This document shows, piece after piece, positions 18,419-28,468 of a DNA stretch of 64,000 nucleotides. The translations under genes and the position numbers were made by a program. The notes beneath the pieces were generated by a model. That model was not told where the DNA came from. It searched no databases and saw only the letters and a list, made by a program, of their open reading frames with translations. The first letter of the stretch is position 1. Every line of letters starts with the position of its first letter. The stretch comes from Coenobita brevimanus (taxonomy: Eukaryota > Arthropoda > Malacostraca > Decapoda > Coenobitidae): positions 62,001 to 126,000 of the forward strand of contig JAVRFU010000145.1 of assembly GCA_032717465.1 (NCBI GenBank), read 5' to 3'.

Positions 18419-20260
18419 TTATCTTAGGAATTGTTCACTGTCGTCATCACCGGAGGGTTTTTTGTTACAATTAGCCGGCTGTGGAGTAGTCCGGGGATGT
18501 GACTGAGAAGACTGCTGAGATGTGGACTTTGTCGTGGCAGAGTGTATCGATTGAGAGGGACGAGCATTCGTCGCTCGAACTTTACGAGCTGGAGAAGTAG
18601 GATGATGGGCGGGAGAGGACTTAGAGTCTGACACAGTGGGTAGTCTGCGTTTACTATTAGAGGAGGCTGGGGGTCGGATGGTACGTTGGACCAGAGGCGC
18701 CAAACGGCTGGTAGAAGAGACAGAACTGGGGTGAGAGGAGGGACGAGGTTGGGAATGGGGGGAAGGACGAGGAGAGGGAATAGGTAAGGAAGAGGATGAG
18801 GAGGAGGTAGGGGTATAGGAATCTAAAACAGAGAAAGAATTAGAGACAGGAACAAGAGGAGACTGTAACGGGGGGGTTGAGGTAGAGGGAGGGTTAGGTA
18901 GAGAAGAGGGAGGGGTGGAAGTACTAGGGGAAAGGGAAGAGGAGACAACAGGTACAGGAGTAGGGATAGAGTGAGTGGGGGGAAGACAGGAGGAGAGAGG
19001 CGATGAAGAGGGGACAGCTGATACACAGACAGGTACAGAAGGGGATGAAGAAATAGTTGTGTTATTCAAAGTTACTATGGGAGGAGGACGGGCTACACGT
19101 GCATAAGTGACGTTCGGGTGATGACCGAGACCGCGAACTTTACGACGAGCCTCATGAAGGGAGAGGCCAGTTTTCCAGCGGGCGGAGGACACTTCTGCCT
19201 CGAAGAGGTAAACTGGGCATTGTCGGTAGGTGGCAGAATGGCCACCCTAACAGTTAGGGCAATATCGGATGGTGGAAGTGCAGTCTGAGGTGGCATGACT
19301 GGCCAGTGCACAGTTGGCGCAGACTGCGGATGATCTGCAGTACTTGGCTGGATGGCCAAAGCGCCAACAAGATGTGCACTGGCGAGGAGATGGAATGTAT
19401 TCTCGCACTTAGAGAATAGTGCCTCCAATGATGACTGTGGGGGGCAGATCGCGAGAGGCAAAAATAATTTTAACAATATTTGCAGGTTCTTGGCGTCGTC
19501 CACGAGGAGGAACTGTATAACATTGAACTGAATGTATTGGGTGATGTTGTTCTGACAGAATTAGTTTAATATCATTGGCGCAGTCTGGGAAAGCCCTCTG
19601 GCCGAAGGACATCGAGGATGGTAGACGTACAGTACCAGTGGTAGAATTGAGTTGGGTGTCTGGGGACACGGAGATGGGTTGTCCTGTATTACTGACTAGG
19701 GATGTAACCTTCTCGGCTTGGGCAGCACTGTTAACAACAAGGAGGCGGGAACCATTCGAACGGGCCGAGAAGGTGACATCCCTGCCTACTTGTCGAAGGA
19801 GGCTGAGGTGGAGTGAGAGGTCGTCGGTTGTGTCCTGTATGTTAAAAAATTTTGACCACGTCTGTGCACCGAAAATTGAGGAGGTGAGGGAAGGAGCAGC
19901 AACATAGGAAGAAGGACGAGGTCGGGAGAGGGAAACAGAGGATACTGAAGGATTAGAAGCAGGAGATAAAGAAGGAAGGTAAGGGTGAAGTGTGACGATA
20001 GTAGAAGGACTGACTAACGTACAAGAAGCAGGAGCTGGAGGAGTGGAAGACACAGCAGGCGAAGAGGACGAGGTGTTTAGTATGCTTGAACATGTAGAAG
20101 GGGAAGAAGTCGAGGCCACAGTCAAAAGGGAGCTCTGAGTCGTCACCATAATGGGGTGAGAAAAGGTAACAGTATCCAGTCCAGGAAGAGAGGCCGGGGT
20201 CGTCGTTGGGGTCAAACAATCGGCAGAACCGGGGGAGGGGGAACCTATAACAATATCCAT
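18419..20260 (-). pseudogene. ORF1 (gag-like) protein of the I-like LINE, frame-broken
   Basis: ORF1 binds element RNA. It starts MDIVIGSPSPG at 20,260 with a long Ser/Thr/Pro-rich N-terminus, then a folded segment (FGAQTWSKFFNIQDT, GRDVTFSARSNGSRLLVV, RAFPDCANDIKLILSEQ) to about 19,450. After a frame change come the zinc knuckles: QCTSCWRFGHPAKYC, CANCALASHATSDC and CPNC, then an in-frame TAG, then GGHSATYRQCP. The frame 19,192-18,419 continues with VSSARWKTGLSLHEARRKVR and a Ser/Pro-rich tail. Three CCHC-type knuckles are the usual gag layout of I/Jockey elements. Confidence 0.8.
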
Positions 20261-20986
20261 AATTTTCTAAGGAAACAGGAAAACTCATCGTGACTGTTGA
20301 AAAAGAAAGGACTATTTGGGCGGAACGCGGAGTCCACAGGTCCAGCCAACGACCCAAGTAGAGGTCAGGCTCCTAGTATGCACTCCCTACCCTACCCTAC
20401 AAGGGATAGCAACACTGTGCGGGAGGACCAAGTCTTCCAGCACAATGCTGGGCCACCGGCTATTGGCCGAGAGTCCCACAGCCAAGCAACAGCACCCCCG
20501 GAACCGAAAGCTGCTGCTTGGCAGCAGTTCCGCCTCTGCAGAGATCTGTCCCTGCAAAGGTCCACATACTGGGGTAGTGCCGAACCACCGTGACCTCCAC
20601 AATTGGCCAGGCCAATAGCCCACGGGCACACCCATGTCCTTCCTGTTGCAACTTACTCGAGGTCACAGAAGAGAATTTTTATGAACGTGAAAATTTCCAC
20701 ACTTTTTAATGCCAAAAATAGAATAGAGAGGATAGGAGAAAAGGAAAGAAGAAGCAATAGTAGAAGAAAAGGGCCTTGCAAAATTAGTTGAGGCACCGAC
20801 AGGGACCCAAGGAGAGGGGAGAGGGTTGAGCAAAGTGATGGCACAAATATGACATCCACCCAGCAACCAGACTCCTATACTTTTGGAGTACAATAAGGTA
20901 CCCTGCTATGGCTCCCCTACACATCAAGTCCCCATCGATGTCTCCGAAGCCCCCCCACGACAACAACGAGCAAGGAAACGGGGGGG
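20261..20986 (-). promoter_or_regulatory. 5' UTR of the I-like LINE
   Basis: This lies between the 5' TSD and the ORF1 start. It is non-coding, moderately GC-rich at its far end (a CCCCCCC start), with many short open frames but no domain. LINEs of this group usually carry an internal promoter at the 5' end; I cannot point to a specific element here. Confidence 0.5.
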
Positions 20987-21001
20987 GCATCATGGTAGGA
21001 A

Positions 21002-22079
21002 CGTACGTAGAACCGTAGTACTGTATTATATTTTCCTGCCACTGAGCTACATGAAATAAGCTACAAAGGGACGAAAACCTGGGCCAAGTTAAGGTGGAAG
21101 AACTATAGGTAATCTCTCAGTCTTCATTGCACATGGCCAAACCATCTCAAGGTACCTCTCCCAACACCCTCCAGCGCATCCACATCAACACCACAGCACA
21201 TCTTTACTTTTTCAGATTAATACAGACGATTTGGCGCAGCGGAGAGAACTCGTAGCTATCAAAGAACGAATGAACAGTATCCTCGCTTACCCTTCTGTAC
21301 CTCAAGAAGACGGGGAAGCTGTTTACACACTATAATCCTATCACTGAGTTAATATACACACAGCACCTGCGTACTACGCCTTTCTCGGTTAGAGGGTGAC
21401 TGATGGGATTCGGAGCTTCAAGAGTTCACAGAGTTCCAGTTAGAGACAGAAGACTCATTTCAATCATGCTCGGTAACATTTGCTTTACTGTATATTTCAT
21501 TTTAACTATACTCTTTTCACTTATGTGTTATATACTTAAACATTATCATTATCTATACATTAACCACTTCACTCTGAGAACGTCTCTTTGCCTCTGTTCA
21601 TATTACTGTCAGACGATTTTAATTATCTAGAGTAAAACCTGTCGAAAATGATCGCTTATAGCATCAGCATCCATTAACCTCTACGTAAGATGCGCCTTTT
21701 TAATTATATCTGCCACCGAGTCTCAAGATATTAATATATATATATATTTTTTTTATTATGACATGCATATTAACATCTGACTGCCAGAATATATCTCAGC
21801 TGAATGAAATAATCTTAGTAAGTATTTAGGTGCGTTTACACTACCCATAAGATCCTCTCAGTATCCCACACATCATCTTGGCTCATCATCATCATCATCA
21901 TAATCATCATCTTATCACCGTTATTATTAGATTACCCATCATATGACTACAACATGTGTGCCCATGCGTGTATTACTGCATGTGTATGCAGATATAAGAT
22001 GTGTGAGTTAGAGAAAGAACAGAGGAATTAGTTGGAGAAGAACAGGGAGGCTTTAGGAAGGCAAGAGCTTGTGTAGATC
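21002..22079. other. Unassigned spacer with an RTE relic
   Basis: 21,115-21,215 on the minus strand has CATGGCCAAACCATCTCAAG and ATCAACACCACAGCACATC, the reverse of the CCGVDVD...RWFGH block of RTE-like ORF2. The rest is AT-rich, with ATCATC runs at 21,880-21,915, and shows no gene. Confidence 0.5.
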
Positions 22080-22229
22080 AGGGCCGGTATTAATAAAAAC
22101 TTCTAGGAGTACTTCTAAACTTATTACTAAATGTGGTTGTAGATGAGAGTTGCTTCTAAAAGTTCCTCCTAGGAGGACTCGTAGTAGTAATTTCGCTCCT
22201 ACCATGAAGTGTTACCAACACAAAGAATC
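22080..22229 (+). mobile_element. Terminal fragment of a Harbinger-type element
   Basis: GGGCCGGTATTAATAAAAAC and TTCTAGGAGTACTTCTAA closely match the reverse complement of the end of the Harbinger copy at 51,300-51,400 (AGGAATTTTTATTAATACGG). No transposase is present. The fragment runs into the (CTAT)n tail of the next element. Confidence 0.6.
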
Positions 22230-23345
22230 TATCTATCTATCTATATACCTAGGCTGCTTCCCCCAAGGAAAGGGAGGTAGCCGAGACAGGACGACACACT
22301 CCCCATTTACTCATCCATTCAAACACAGTCATTCGCATCTTAGCCCCAAAGGGGAGAAGGGACAGATCCTCACCGCACCACACCACACATGGGTCAACTG
22401 CGCAGTGCAATCAGTGACATCCGCAGCAGGGCCCGACGGCAGAGCTGGTTTACCCCTCCCACATTATAACAGACCCATCCCTTTACTCGCACCTGACCTG
22501 ACTAGCTGATCAGACCAAATGCGGGAAAATATCCCCTCAGGGCTGCGTCATCATATATTTATTCACAATTTCTCTCCATTTATTTCTGTCACGCACAGCC
22601 ACTCTTCCTTGCTCAACAAACATCCCTCTCGCATCCAGCGCTCTCATCACACTGTCCATCCATCCTATTCGTGGTCTCCCTCTCAGCCTTACACCTCTCA
22701 CATCAGATCTAGTTATCTTTTTCACCAATCGCTCATTATCCATCCTCTCCATATGCCCAAACCATCGCAACACCCTCTAATCAACTCTACCAGCCATCTC
22801 CCGAACAACTCCAGTTCTCCTTCGCACTTCATCATTTCGCACCCGATCCATACGCGTCACCCCACACATACTCCTCAGACACCTCATCTCCATTACATTC
22901 AAACTTTTCCTCTCTGCTACACCCATATTCCATGTTTCAGCCCCATATAACGCAATCGGTACCCCAACACCCTCATACAGCCTTCTCTTTACATCCATTC
23001 TAAGCGAACGACATCTAAACACTTTTTTCATTCCTCCCAGCACCTTTCCTACTTCATTTATTCTAAACTTCACTTCTGCATCTATTCTTCGGTCCATAGC
23101 AACATGCGACCCTAAATATTTAAAACACTCCACCTTCTCAAGCAACTCACCATTAAAAACTATATTCATCCCCCTACCATCTACCAACCTCGTACACTTC
23201 ATCACTTTACTCTTTTTCTCATTTACTTTCAATTTCCTCCTTTCACACACCCTTCCAAACTCCTCTACCTACTGTCTTAATCTCTCCTCTGAATCAGCCA
23301 CCAGTGCAATATCATCTGCAAACAGCAGCTGCTTAAGATTCCACT
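22230..23345 (-). mobile_element. RTE-like LINE, 5'-truncated, with (GATA)n tail
   Basis: Minus strand: ORF2 from LLFADDIALVADSEE (23,345) to the C-terminal block LRWFGHMERMDNERLV, then a ~300-bp 3' UTR ending at (GATA)n at 22,230-22,243. One stop lies between 22,777 and 22,773. The 5' truncation falls just before the FADD box. This subfamily differs from the copies near 28,000 and 33,000 in its 3' UTR but shares the GATA tail. Confidence 0.8.
22537..23250 (-). pseudogene. RTE-like ORF2 C-terminal domain
   Basis: About 240 residues after the RT palm: RRKLKVNEKKSKVMKC, VECFKYLGSHVAMDRRI, RRLYEGVGVPIALYGAETW, RCLRSMCGVTRMDRVRN, and after one stop RVLRWFGHMERMDNERL and RGRPRIGWMD. This conserved tail is typical of RTE/endonuclease-RT LINEs, and parts of it are found at many other sites in the window. 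The function of the tail in the family is not well defined. Confidence 0.8.
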
Positions 23346-23559
23346 CTGCTTAATATATTTAATAAATTACCATTAGAAAGCCTTAGAGTATCAGTAAGTA
23401 GTTTAAAAATGAAAAACTACTTTTCATATATATATAAACAACATCTATTTGATCATATATTAGGATTCTTTACGAATGTCGATAAAATGGATAAAATGTA
23501 AACACACATCATGTTGCTTTAAGCGACGTAAATAGAACTCGCCCAGCGAAGCGTCGTCA
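23346..23559. other. Unassigned AT-rich spacer
   Basis: Contains a TATATATATA run near 23,430. No gene seen. Confidence 0.45.
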
Positions 23560-23764
23560 TGTGGAGTCCAGCATCCGATGTAAACAGTAGGAGCGGAGAG
23601 TGTTATGTACAGGATATTGAGCCCCAAAAGACTGTTACTGCTGTTCCCAGAAGTGTGACTTGTTCAGCAACGACTAGAGAGTGTAAGAGGGAAGTGGAAA
23701 AAGGAAAGGGGTGATAAAGTGAAGGATAGAGGAAACTGAAGAGGATGCTGAGACCCCAGATATT

Positions 23765-24160
23765 GTGATTGCAAGTGGCCTACCCAGAGAAGACATGGTG
23801 GCCAGGAGAAGGAGAGGGATGCAGAGCAAGAAAAGAGGAAGATTTCCATCAAAAAGAAGAGCCAGAGGAGAAAGAAGAGGATACCCAACAACCGGTAAGC
23901 TAAAGAGAAAGTTGTGGTTCTTTGGAGACAGCATCCTGAAAGGAGTAGGCAGGGAGATCCATTTTTTAACAGATGGTTATTATAGAATTATGGACAGAAC
24001 AGAGGGAGGAGCAGGCATAAATGATATTAAAGAGATTGTGAATGAGCATCTTAAGGAAATAGAGCCAGATGACTATGTTGTAGTGGAAGGAGGAGGTAAT
24101 GGACTTATAGAAGTGCTGAGGGAGATAGATCAGATCAGATCAGATGATTGTCGGATGTAA
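23765..24160 (+). pseudogene. ORF1 fragment with GDS-esterase-like domain
   Basis: A basic N-terminus (RRRRGMQSKKRGRFPSKRRA) is followed by LWFFGDSILKGVGREIHF, VVVEGGGNGLIEVL. The GDS motif with the later GGGN resembles the SGNH/GDSL hydrolase fold reported for ORF1 of CR1-type LINEs. The frame ends where the minus-strand LINE begins. Whether the Ser is catalytic cannot be judged, because the block with the final Asp-His is missing. A nucleic-acid-bound esterase of unknown substrate is the family expectation. Confidence 0.6.
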
Positions 24161-24208
24161 TGCCTTTTCAACGGCACCTCCTGAACTCTATTCCTTTTCA
24201 ATCATTCC

Positions 24209-24637
24209 CTACGTTGTGTTTTGCTCCATTAATTTCTTTTTTCTTATTTCCCAGAGGTTATATAGGATACTTTTTTTCTGTTCAATGTTTATGTTACTAA
24301 ATAAAAAATTTCCAATTATTTCTTCTTTATTTTCAATGTAGGGTTTTTGTAACTCCACAGCATTCAATCTCTGTTCATTGTACACTGTGCACTCGAGCAT
24401 AAAATGTTCCAGATTTTCTTTTTCTGCACCACATAATCTGCACTCTGTATTTCCATTTTCATGTCTCTTTCTATCGAATAATGGCAGGCAGTTTGTTCTT
24501 GCTCTGTAGAAGATTGTTGATGCTGGTCTGTTATCATATACTTGTTCTTCTCTGATATTCTCTTTCCATTCTTTATATATCTTCAGCCTTGTTTTCCTAG
24601 ATACTTCCTCCTTCCATTTCTGTGTGTCCCAATTCAT
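24209..24637 (-). pseudogene. C-terminal zinc-knuckle region of the nested LINE ORF2
   Basis: 142-residue frame: REEQVYDNRPASTIFYRART, then CRLCGAEKENLEHFMLEC (CX2CX8HX4C), then LYNLWEIRKKKL and stop. The same knuckle pattern is present at 30,620-30,700 (minus) and at 30,033-30,085 (plus). Confidence 0.75.
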
Positions 24638-24909
24638 TGTTTTCTCCTTTAGTCTGCTTTTTTGTCATAATCATTAATTCTCTGTCAGCTATTCCTATTA
24701 ATTCCTTGTACTTATTGGTTTCCTTCATCCAGTTCATATTCTGTATATTCATCATTTCTAGTATAGTTTTAGTAATTCATTTTTGCCCTGAAGAATACCC
24801 CTGGTGTACTCTAATCTACCTGTGATTATTCTTCGTTTAACTAATGATGCTCCAATCTCTCCCCTTAGTGTGCAGTTTGCTGCATACTTGGGTGCTCCTA
24901 ATATTTGTC

Positions 24910-26428
24910 TTATACTCCGTTCTTTATCCTTTGTAGCTTTTCAATTTCTGCTTCCGTGTAATTTATGATATTTGACCCATGAAGTATTGTAGGTATGGCT
25001 ACATTTTTCCAGTAGGTTTGACCTATCATGACTTTATTACAACTCCTTGCTATTACCGAGTATGTAATATTTGCCATCTTTTGAGCTTTCTGTGCCATCA
25101 TTTCCTTCTGTTTTGAAGTAGTTTCTTTTCTTATCTATCTGTAATCCAAGGTACTTTATATTATCAGTTACTTTTATCCCTTCTATTTCATCTGGCTGGT
25201 TTTTCATATTATGGATGATGATATTACTCTTTGTTCTATTTATGTTTAGACCACATTCTTGACTATATTCTATTACTGTTTTTAGGCTGTCTTTTGCATC
25301 TTCTATCGAGTGTGCCATTAGGAGTCCATCATCAGCAAAGAATAGTACTCCTATTTTCAGTTTCTCTTTGATAAATCCAATATTTTGTCCTTCCAATTTG
25401 TCTATTATCAGGTTGGTTATTAATTTGAATAATATTGTTGAACCTGTGCAGCCTTGTCTAATCCCGCTAATTATGTCCATTTCTATTTCAGAATCACCTA
25501 CTTTTATTTTTGTTTTGTCTTCTTTATATATGTTAACAATGGTATCTATTATCTTTGGGTGTACCTTGAATCACATTAGTGCCTGTACTATTTTCTCTCT
25601 TTTAATTGAGTCAAATGCCTTTGAGTAATCAATGGATATTATTATATGAGGTTTTCCCTTCTGGTAGCTATCCTCTATGCAGTATTGTAAGGTTAATAAG
25701 TTGTCTTCTATTTTAGCTCCCTTTGTGAAGCCTGCTTGTGTTTCTTTAGCCCCGTTATTCATGGTGATATGGCTATCCACAAAGTTTCCTATCAGTGACA
25801 TACATATTTTGTACGAAATATTGGTCAACGCTATTGGTCTGAGCTGGTCTGATGTAGGTTTAGTTGTTTTCTCTATCATTTTTGTATTTGACCATACCCA
25901 TTCCTTAACTTCTGTCCCATCATCTATAATGTGCTGAAAGCAGTTTGTAAGGCTTTCTATACACTGCTCACTTTTTATCAGGACTTTGTAGAGTTCAGGC
26001 TTCTTTTGATCTGGTCCTGGGGCTTTTCTGTTTTTAAGCTTTTGTATGCAGTGTTTTACTTGGTCTTGCGTAAGATTTGGATATTCCATGGGTTTTATTT
26101 TGCTTTGTACTTTGCAGCACATGTCCATATGTTCTCTTATACTAGGAGGGAATTCACATGTTCTCTCTATATTGTGTCCTATTGGTATATCTATAGTCAT
26201 TACATTCAGATTACTTTCTAAGTCCAGCTTGTTAATGTATTCTTGCCTTGTGTCACTATTCCATGCTTCATTTATGTTGTTCTCATGCTTTTTATAGATT
26301 TTGTCCCAAAATTTTATTATTTCCTCACTAGCCTGTATATCATTTAGTTTGTTACCTTCTTTGCTGTATATTGCTAACTTGTCTAATTTTTTGTCTATAC
26401 CTCTTAGTTTATTAACAGCCTTCCACAA
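24910..26428 (-). pseudogene. Reverse transcriptase of the nested LINE
   Basis: Minus-strand frames: LKNRKAPGPDQKKPELYK, SDQLRPIALTNISYKICM (RT motif 2), TQAGFTKGAKIEDNLLTLQY, IISIDYSKAFDSIKREKIV (first Asp), then after a stop near 25,571 IISGIRQGCTGSTILFKLI, LFFADDGLLMAHS (catalytic FADD), KYLGLQIDKKRNY. The frame breaks once more near 25,040. The N-terminal endonuclease is absent. Catalytic residues are retained, so loss of function comes from the frame lesions. Confidence 0.83.
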
Positions 26429-26590
26429 TTTTTTACCCTTTTCATTGCTTTCTTTTTTATTTCTTTTGTGAGCTTTTGTTCATGTTTAAACATCTCCTTT
26501 CTAATGAGGATTTGCACCTTCTGTTTTTGTTCCCTATAGAGCTCATATATTCTGTCTCTTTCATCCTGAGTTTGTATAGGATTAGGAGAG

Positions 26591-27952
26591 ACAGGATGGC
26601 ACAACAACATAGAATGGCACGAGGGCGGATGGGTAGGATTAGGGACAGGAAGGCAAATAGGAGACAAAAAAGGTGGAGGTGTAGGAATAATTATGAAGGA
26701 GAAAGAGGGAAGACAAATATCAGTGGTACAAACAGTAAAGGATATGAAGAATGGATATAACAGAGGTGACATTTTAACTGTAAAGATTACTGACCTGAAA
26801 GAAGAATGGTGGGTGACGATAGTTTACATGGGAGTGGAAGGAAAAGAAAACTATGAAGAAAATAAAAAGTTGTATGAAGTACTGCTGGAGATAAAGAAGT
26901 GGCAAACAATAAGTGGATAATAATGGGGGACCTGAATGCCCATATTGGTTTAAATAACGAGAGGGTGAACAAGAACGGACAGATGGCATTGGACTTCACA
27001 GAAAAGACCCAGCTTAAGATAAAGAACTGGGAGCTGGAAGACCCAGTAACATGGAGTGACAGAGGTATAAAATCAGCAATTGATTATATAATAATAAGTC
27101 ATGAGGTTGAGACATATGGGTGCAAGATATGGAAAAATGAGAATGTTGGCATTTCTGACCATATAATGATTGGAATTACATATGGAAAGACAAATAGGCG
27201 AAAAGAAATAAAAAAGACACAATGGAGAAAGAAATGGGATATAGCTAATGCAAATTGGCAGAAATACAGTCAGAATCTAGATGACCAGATACGTGAGGAA
27301 GAGAAGAGAGGAAGGTCTATTAATGATTGGGAAAAAGACATTAAAAAGACCATAATTCAGGAGGCAAGAGGGACAATAGGAACAAAAAAATTGAAGATAG
27401 CAACGACAAGATTAAAAGGCTGGTGGGACAGGGAAGTAGAACTAGCAATTGAAGACAGGAAGAGGGAAAACAGGGAACAGAGAAAATGGGGAAAAATGAT
27501 AAAAAAACATGGAGAACAATATAGACAGGACTGGGAAAGAGCATGGAAAAGATACATAGAGGCAAAACAGACAGCAAAGATAATAATCAGTAGAAAAATA
27601 GGAGAGTGGGAAGAAGAACAAGCTCAAAAACTAAATGATATGCCCCGAAGGGAAAGAGAAAGAGAAGGGCGGAAAAGGTTGAAGAGAAGCCTTGGAGAAA
27701 GGGATGTAGAACAGTGTATTAAGTTAAAAATAAAGGGTAAAGGAACAGAAAATGAGGAAGAAATTAGATCCATTGTAGAAGGATACTGGAAGAAAGTAAT
27801 GCTAAAAGACAATGAGGAAGAATCCACAGAGAATATTTGGATATATAGCGATAGCAAAGAAATGGGGAATGTAAGGATAGAAAGAAAAGATGTAGAAAAG
27901 GCTGTTAAAGCAATCAAGAATGGAAAGACAGGAGGAACAGATGGAATAATAG
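26591..27952 (+). pseudogene. Endonuclease and linker of the esterase-ORF1 LINE
   Basis: After a frame change near 26,690 the sequence reads GGVGIIMKEKEGRQISVV, EWWVTIVYMGVEGK, then after another near 26,905 NKWIIMGDLNAHIGLNN (catalytic Asp and Asn of the AP-type endonuclease), TWSDRGIKSAIDYIIIS and NVGISDHIMIGI (final Asp-His). A long Lys/Glu/Arg-rich linker follows up to KAVKAIKNGKTGGTDGIIG. The first third of the domain was lost at the nested insertion. Confidence 0.78.
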
Positions 27953-28468
27953 GTCTATCTATCTATCTATCTATAGCCCGACGCCCTAATCCCGCAAAGG
28001 GTGGCCGCAGACAAAACGCCTCCAAGTCACTCTGTCACCCACCATTTGACTCCCCTCCCCCCAACTCACCCCCCCCTCCCTCATATACCTCTCAACTCCA
28101 TCCCTCACCTCATCCTTGGTCTACCCCTCCCTCTCCCTCCCTCCACCTCACCTACATACACCCTCTTAGTCAGTCTTTCATTCTCCATTCTCTCCACATG
28201 TCCAAACCACCTCAGTGTATTTCTCCTAATCTTCTCAACCACATCCACATCTACCCCACAACATTCCTTCACTTCTTCATTTGTCAACCTGTCCCTCCAC
28301 GTCACTCCACATGCTCCTCTCAAGTAACTCATTTCCACTGCTCTCACTCTTGACTTGTTCCCCTCTTGCAAGGTCCACGCCTCGCTTCCATACGTCAGGG
28401 TAGGGATCACAATACCATCATGCAGTGACTTCTTAACTTCCATACTCACCTCCCTATTTCTCATCACT
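27953..28468 (-). mobile_element. RTE-like LINE 3' fragment with (GATA)n tail, nested in LINE
   Basis: The minus strand runs from VMRNREVSMEVKKSLHDGIV through TLTYGSEAWTLQEGNKSR, LRGACGVTWRDRLTNEEV, TLRWFGHVERMENERLTKR and GRGRPRMR to the 3' UTR, ending in GCGTCGGGCTATAGATAGAT (GATA)n at 27,953-27,974. It interrupts the RT of the surrounding LINE between the codons of IIG and ELI. Confidence 0.83.

Larger units (their letters stand above)
14102..20986 (-). mobile_element. Near-complete I-like LINE (ORF1 + EN-RT-RNase H ORF2) with 15-bp TSD
   Basis: Both ends are fixed by the 15-bp direct repeat at 14,087-14,101 and 20,987-21,001. Read on the minus strand: a ~725-bp 5' UTR (20,986-20,261), a gag-like ORF1 with zinc knuckles, a spacer, then ORF2 with endonuclease, reverse transcriptase and RNase H, a 3' UTR, and a short TTCTTCTTC end. 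The 6.9-kb length and domain order fit the I group of LINEs. Only a few lesions break the frames, so insertion is fairly recent. Confidence 0.88.
24158..26590 (-). mobile_element. LINE nested in the esterase-ORF1 LINE
   Basis: A minus-strand LINE fragment lacking its endonuclease. It starts (5') near 26,590 with a basic coiled segment, continues through the RT, and ends near 24,160 with a C-terminal zinc knuckle (CRLCGAEKENLEHFMLEC). A related fragment in the same orientation lies at 30,505-31,545. I could not find a clean target-site duplication. Confidence 0.75.

Noticed and set aside
18126..19192. Several Pro/Ser/Leu-rich frames as separate genes
   Set aside because: They are alternative frames of the low-complexity parts of the I-like LINE ORF1.
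20297..20993. Four overlapping frames of 60-100 residues as host genes
   Set aside because: They fall in the LINE 5' UTR, inside the TSD-bounded element, and lack any domain.
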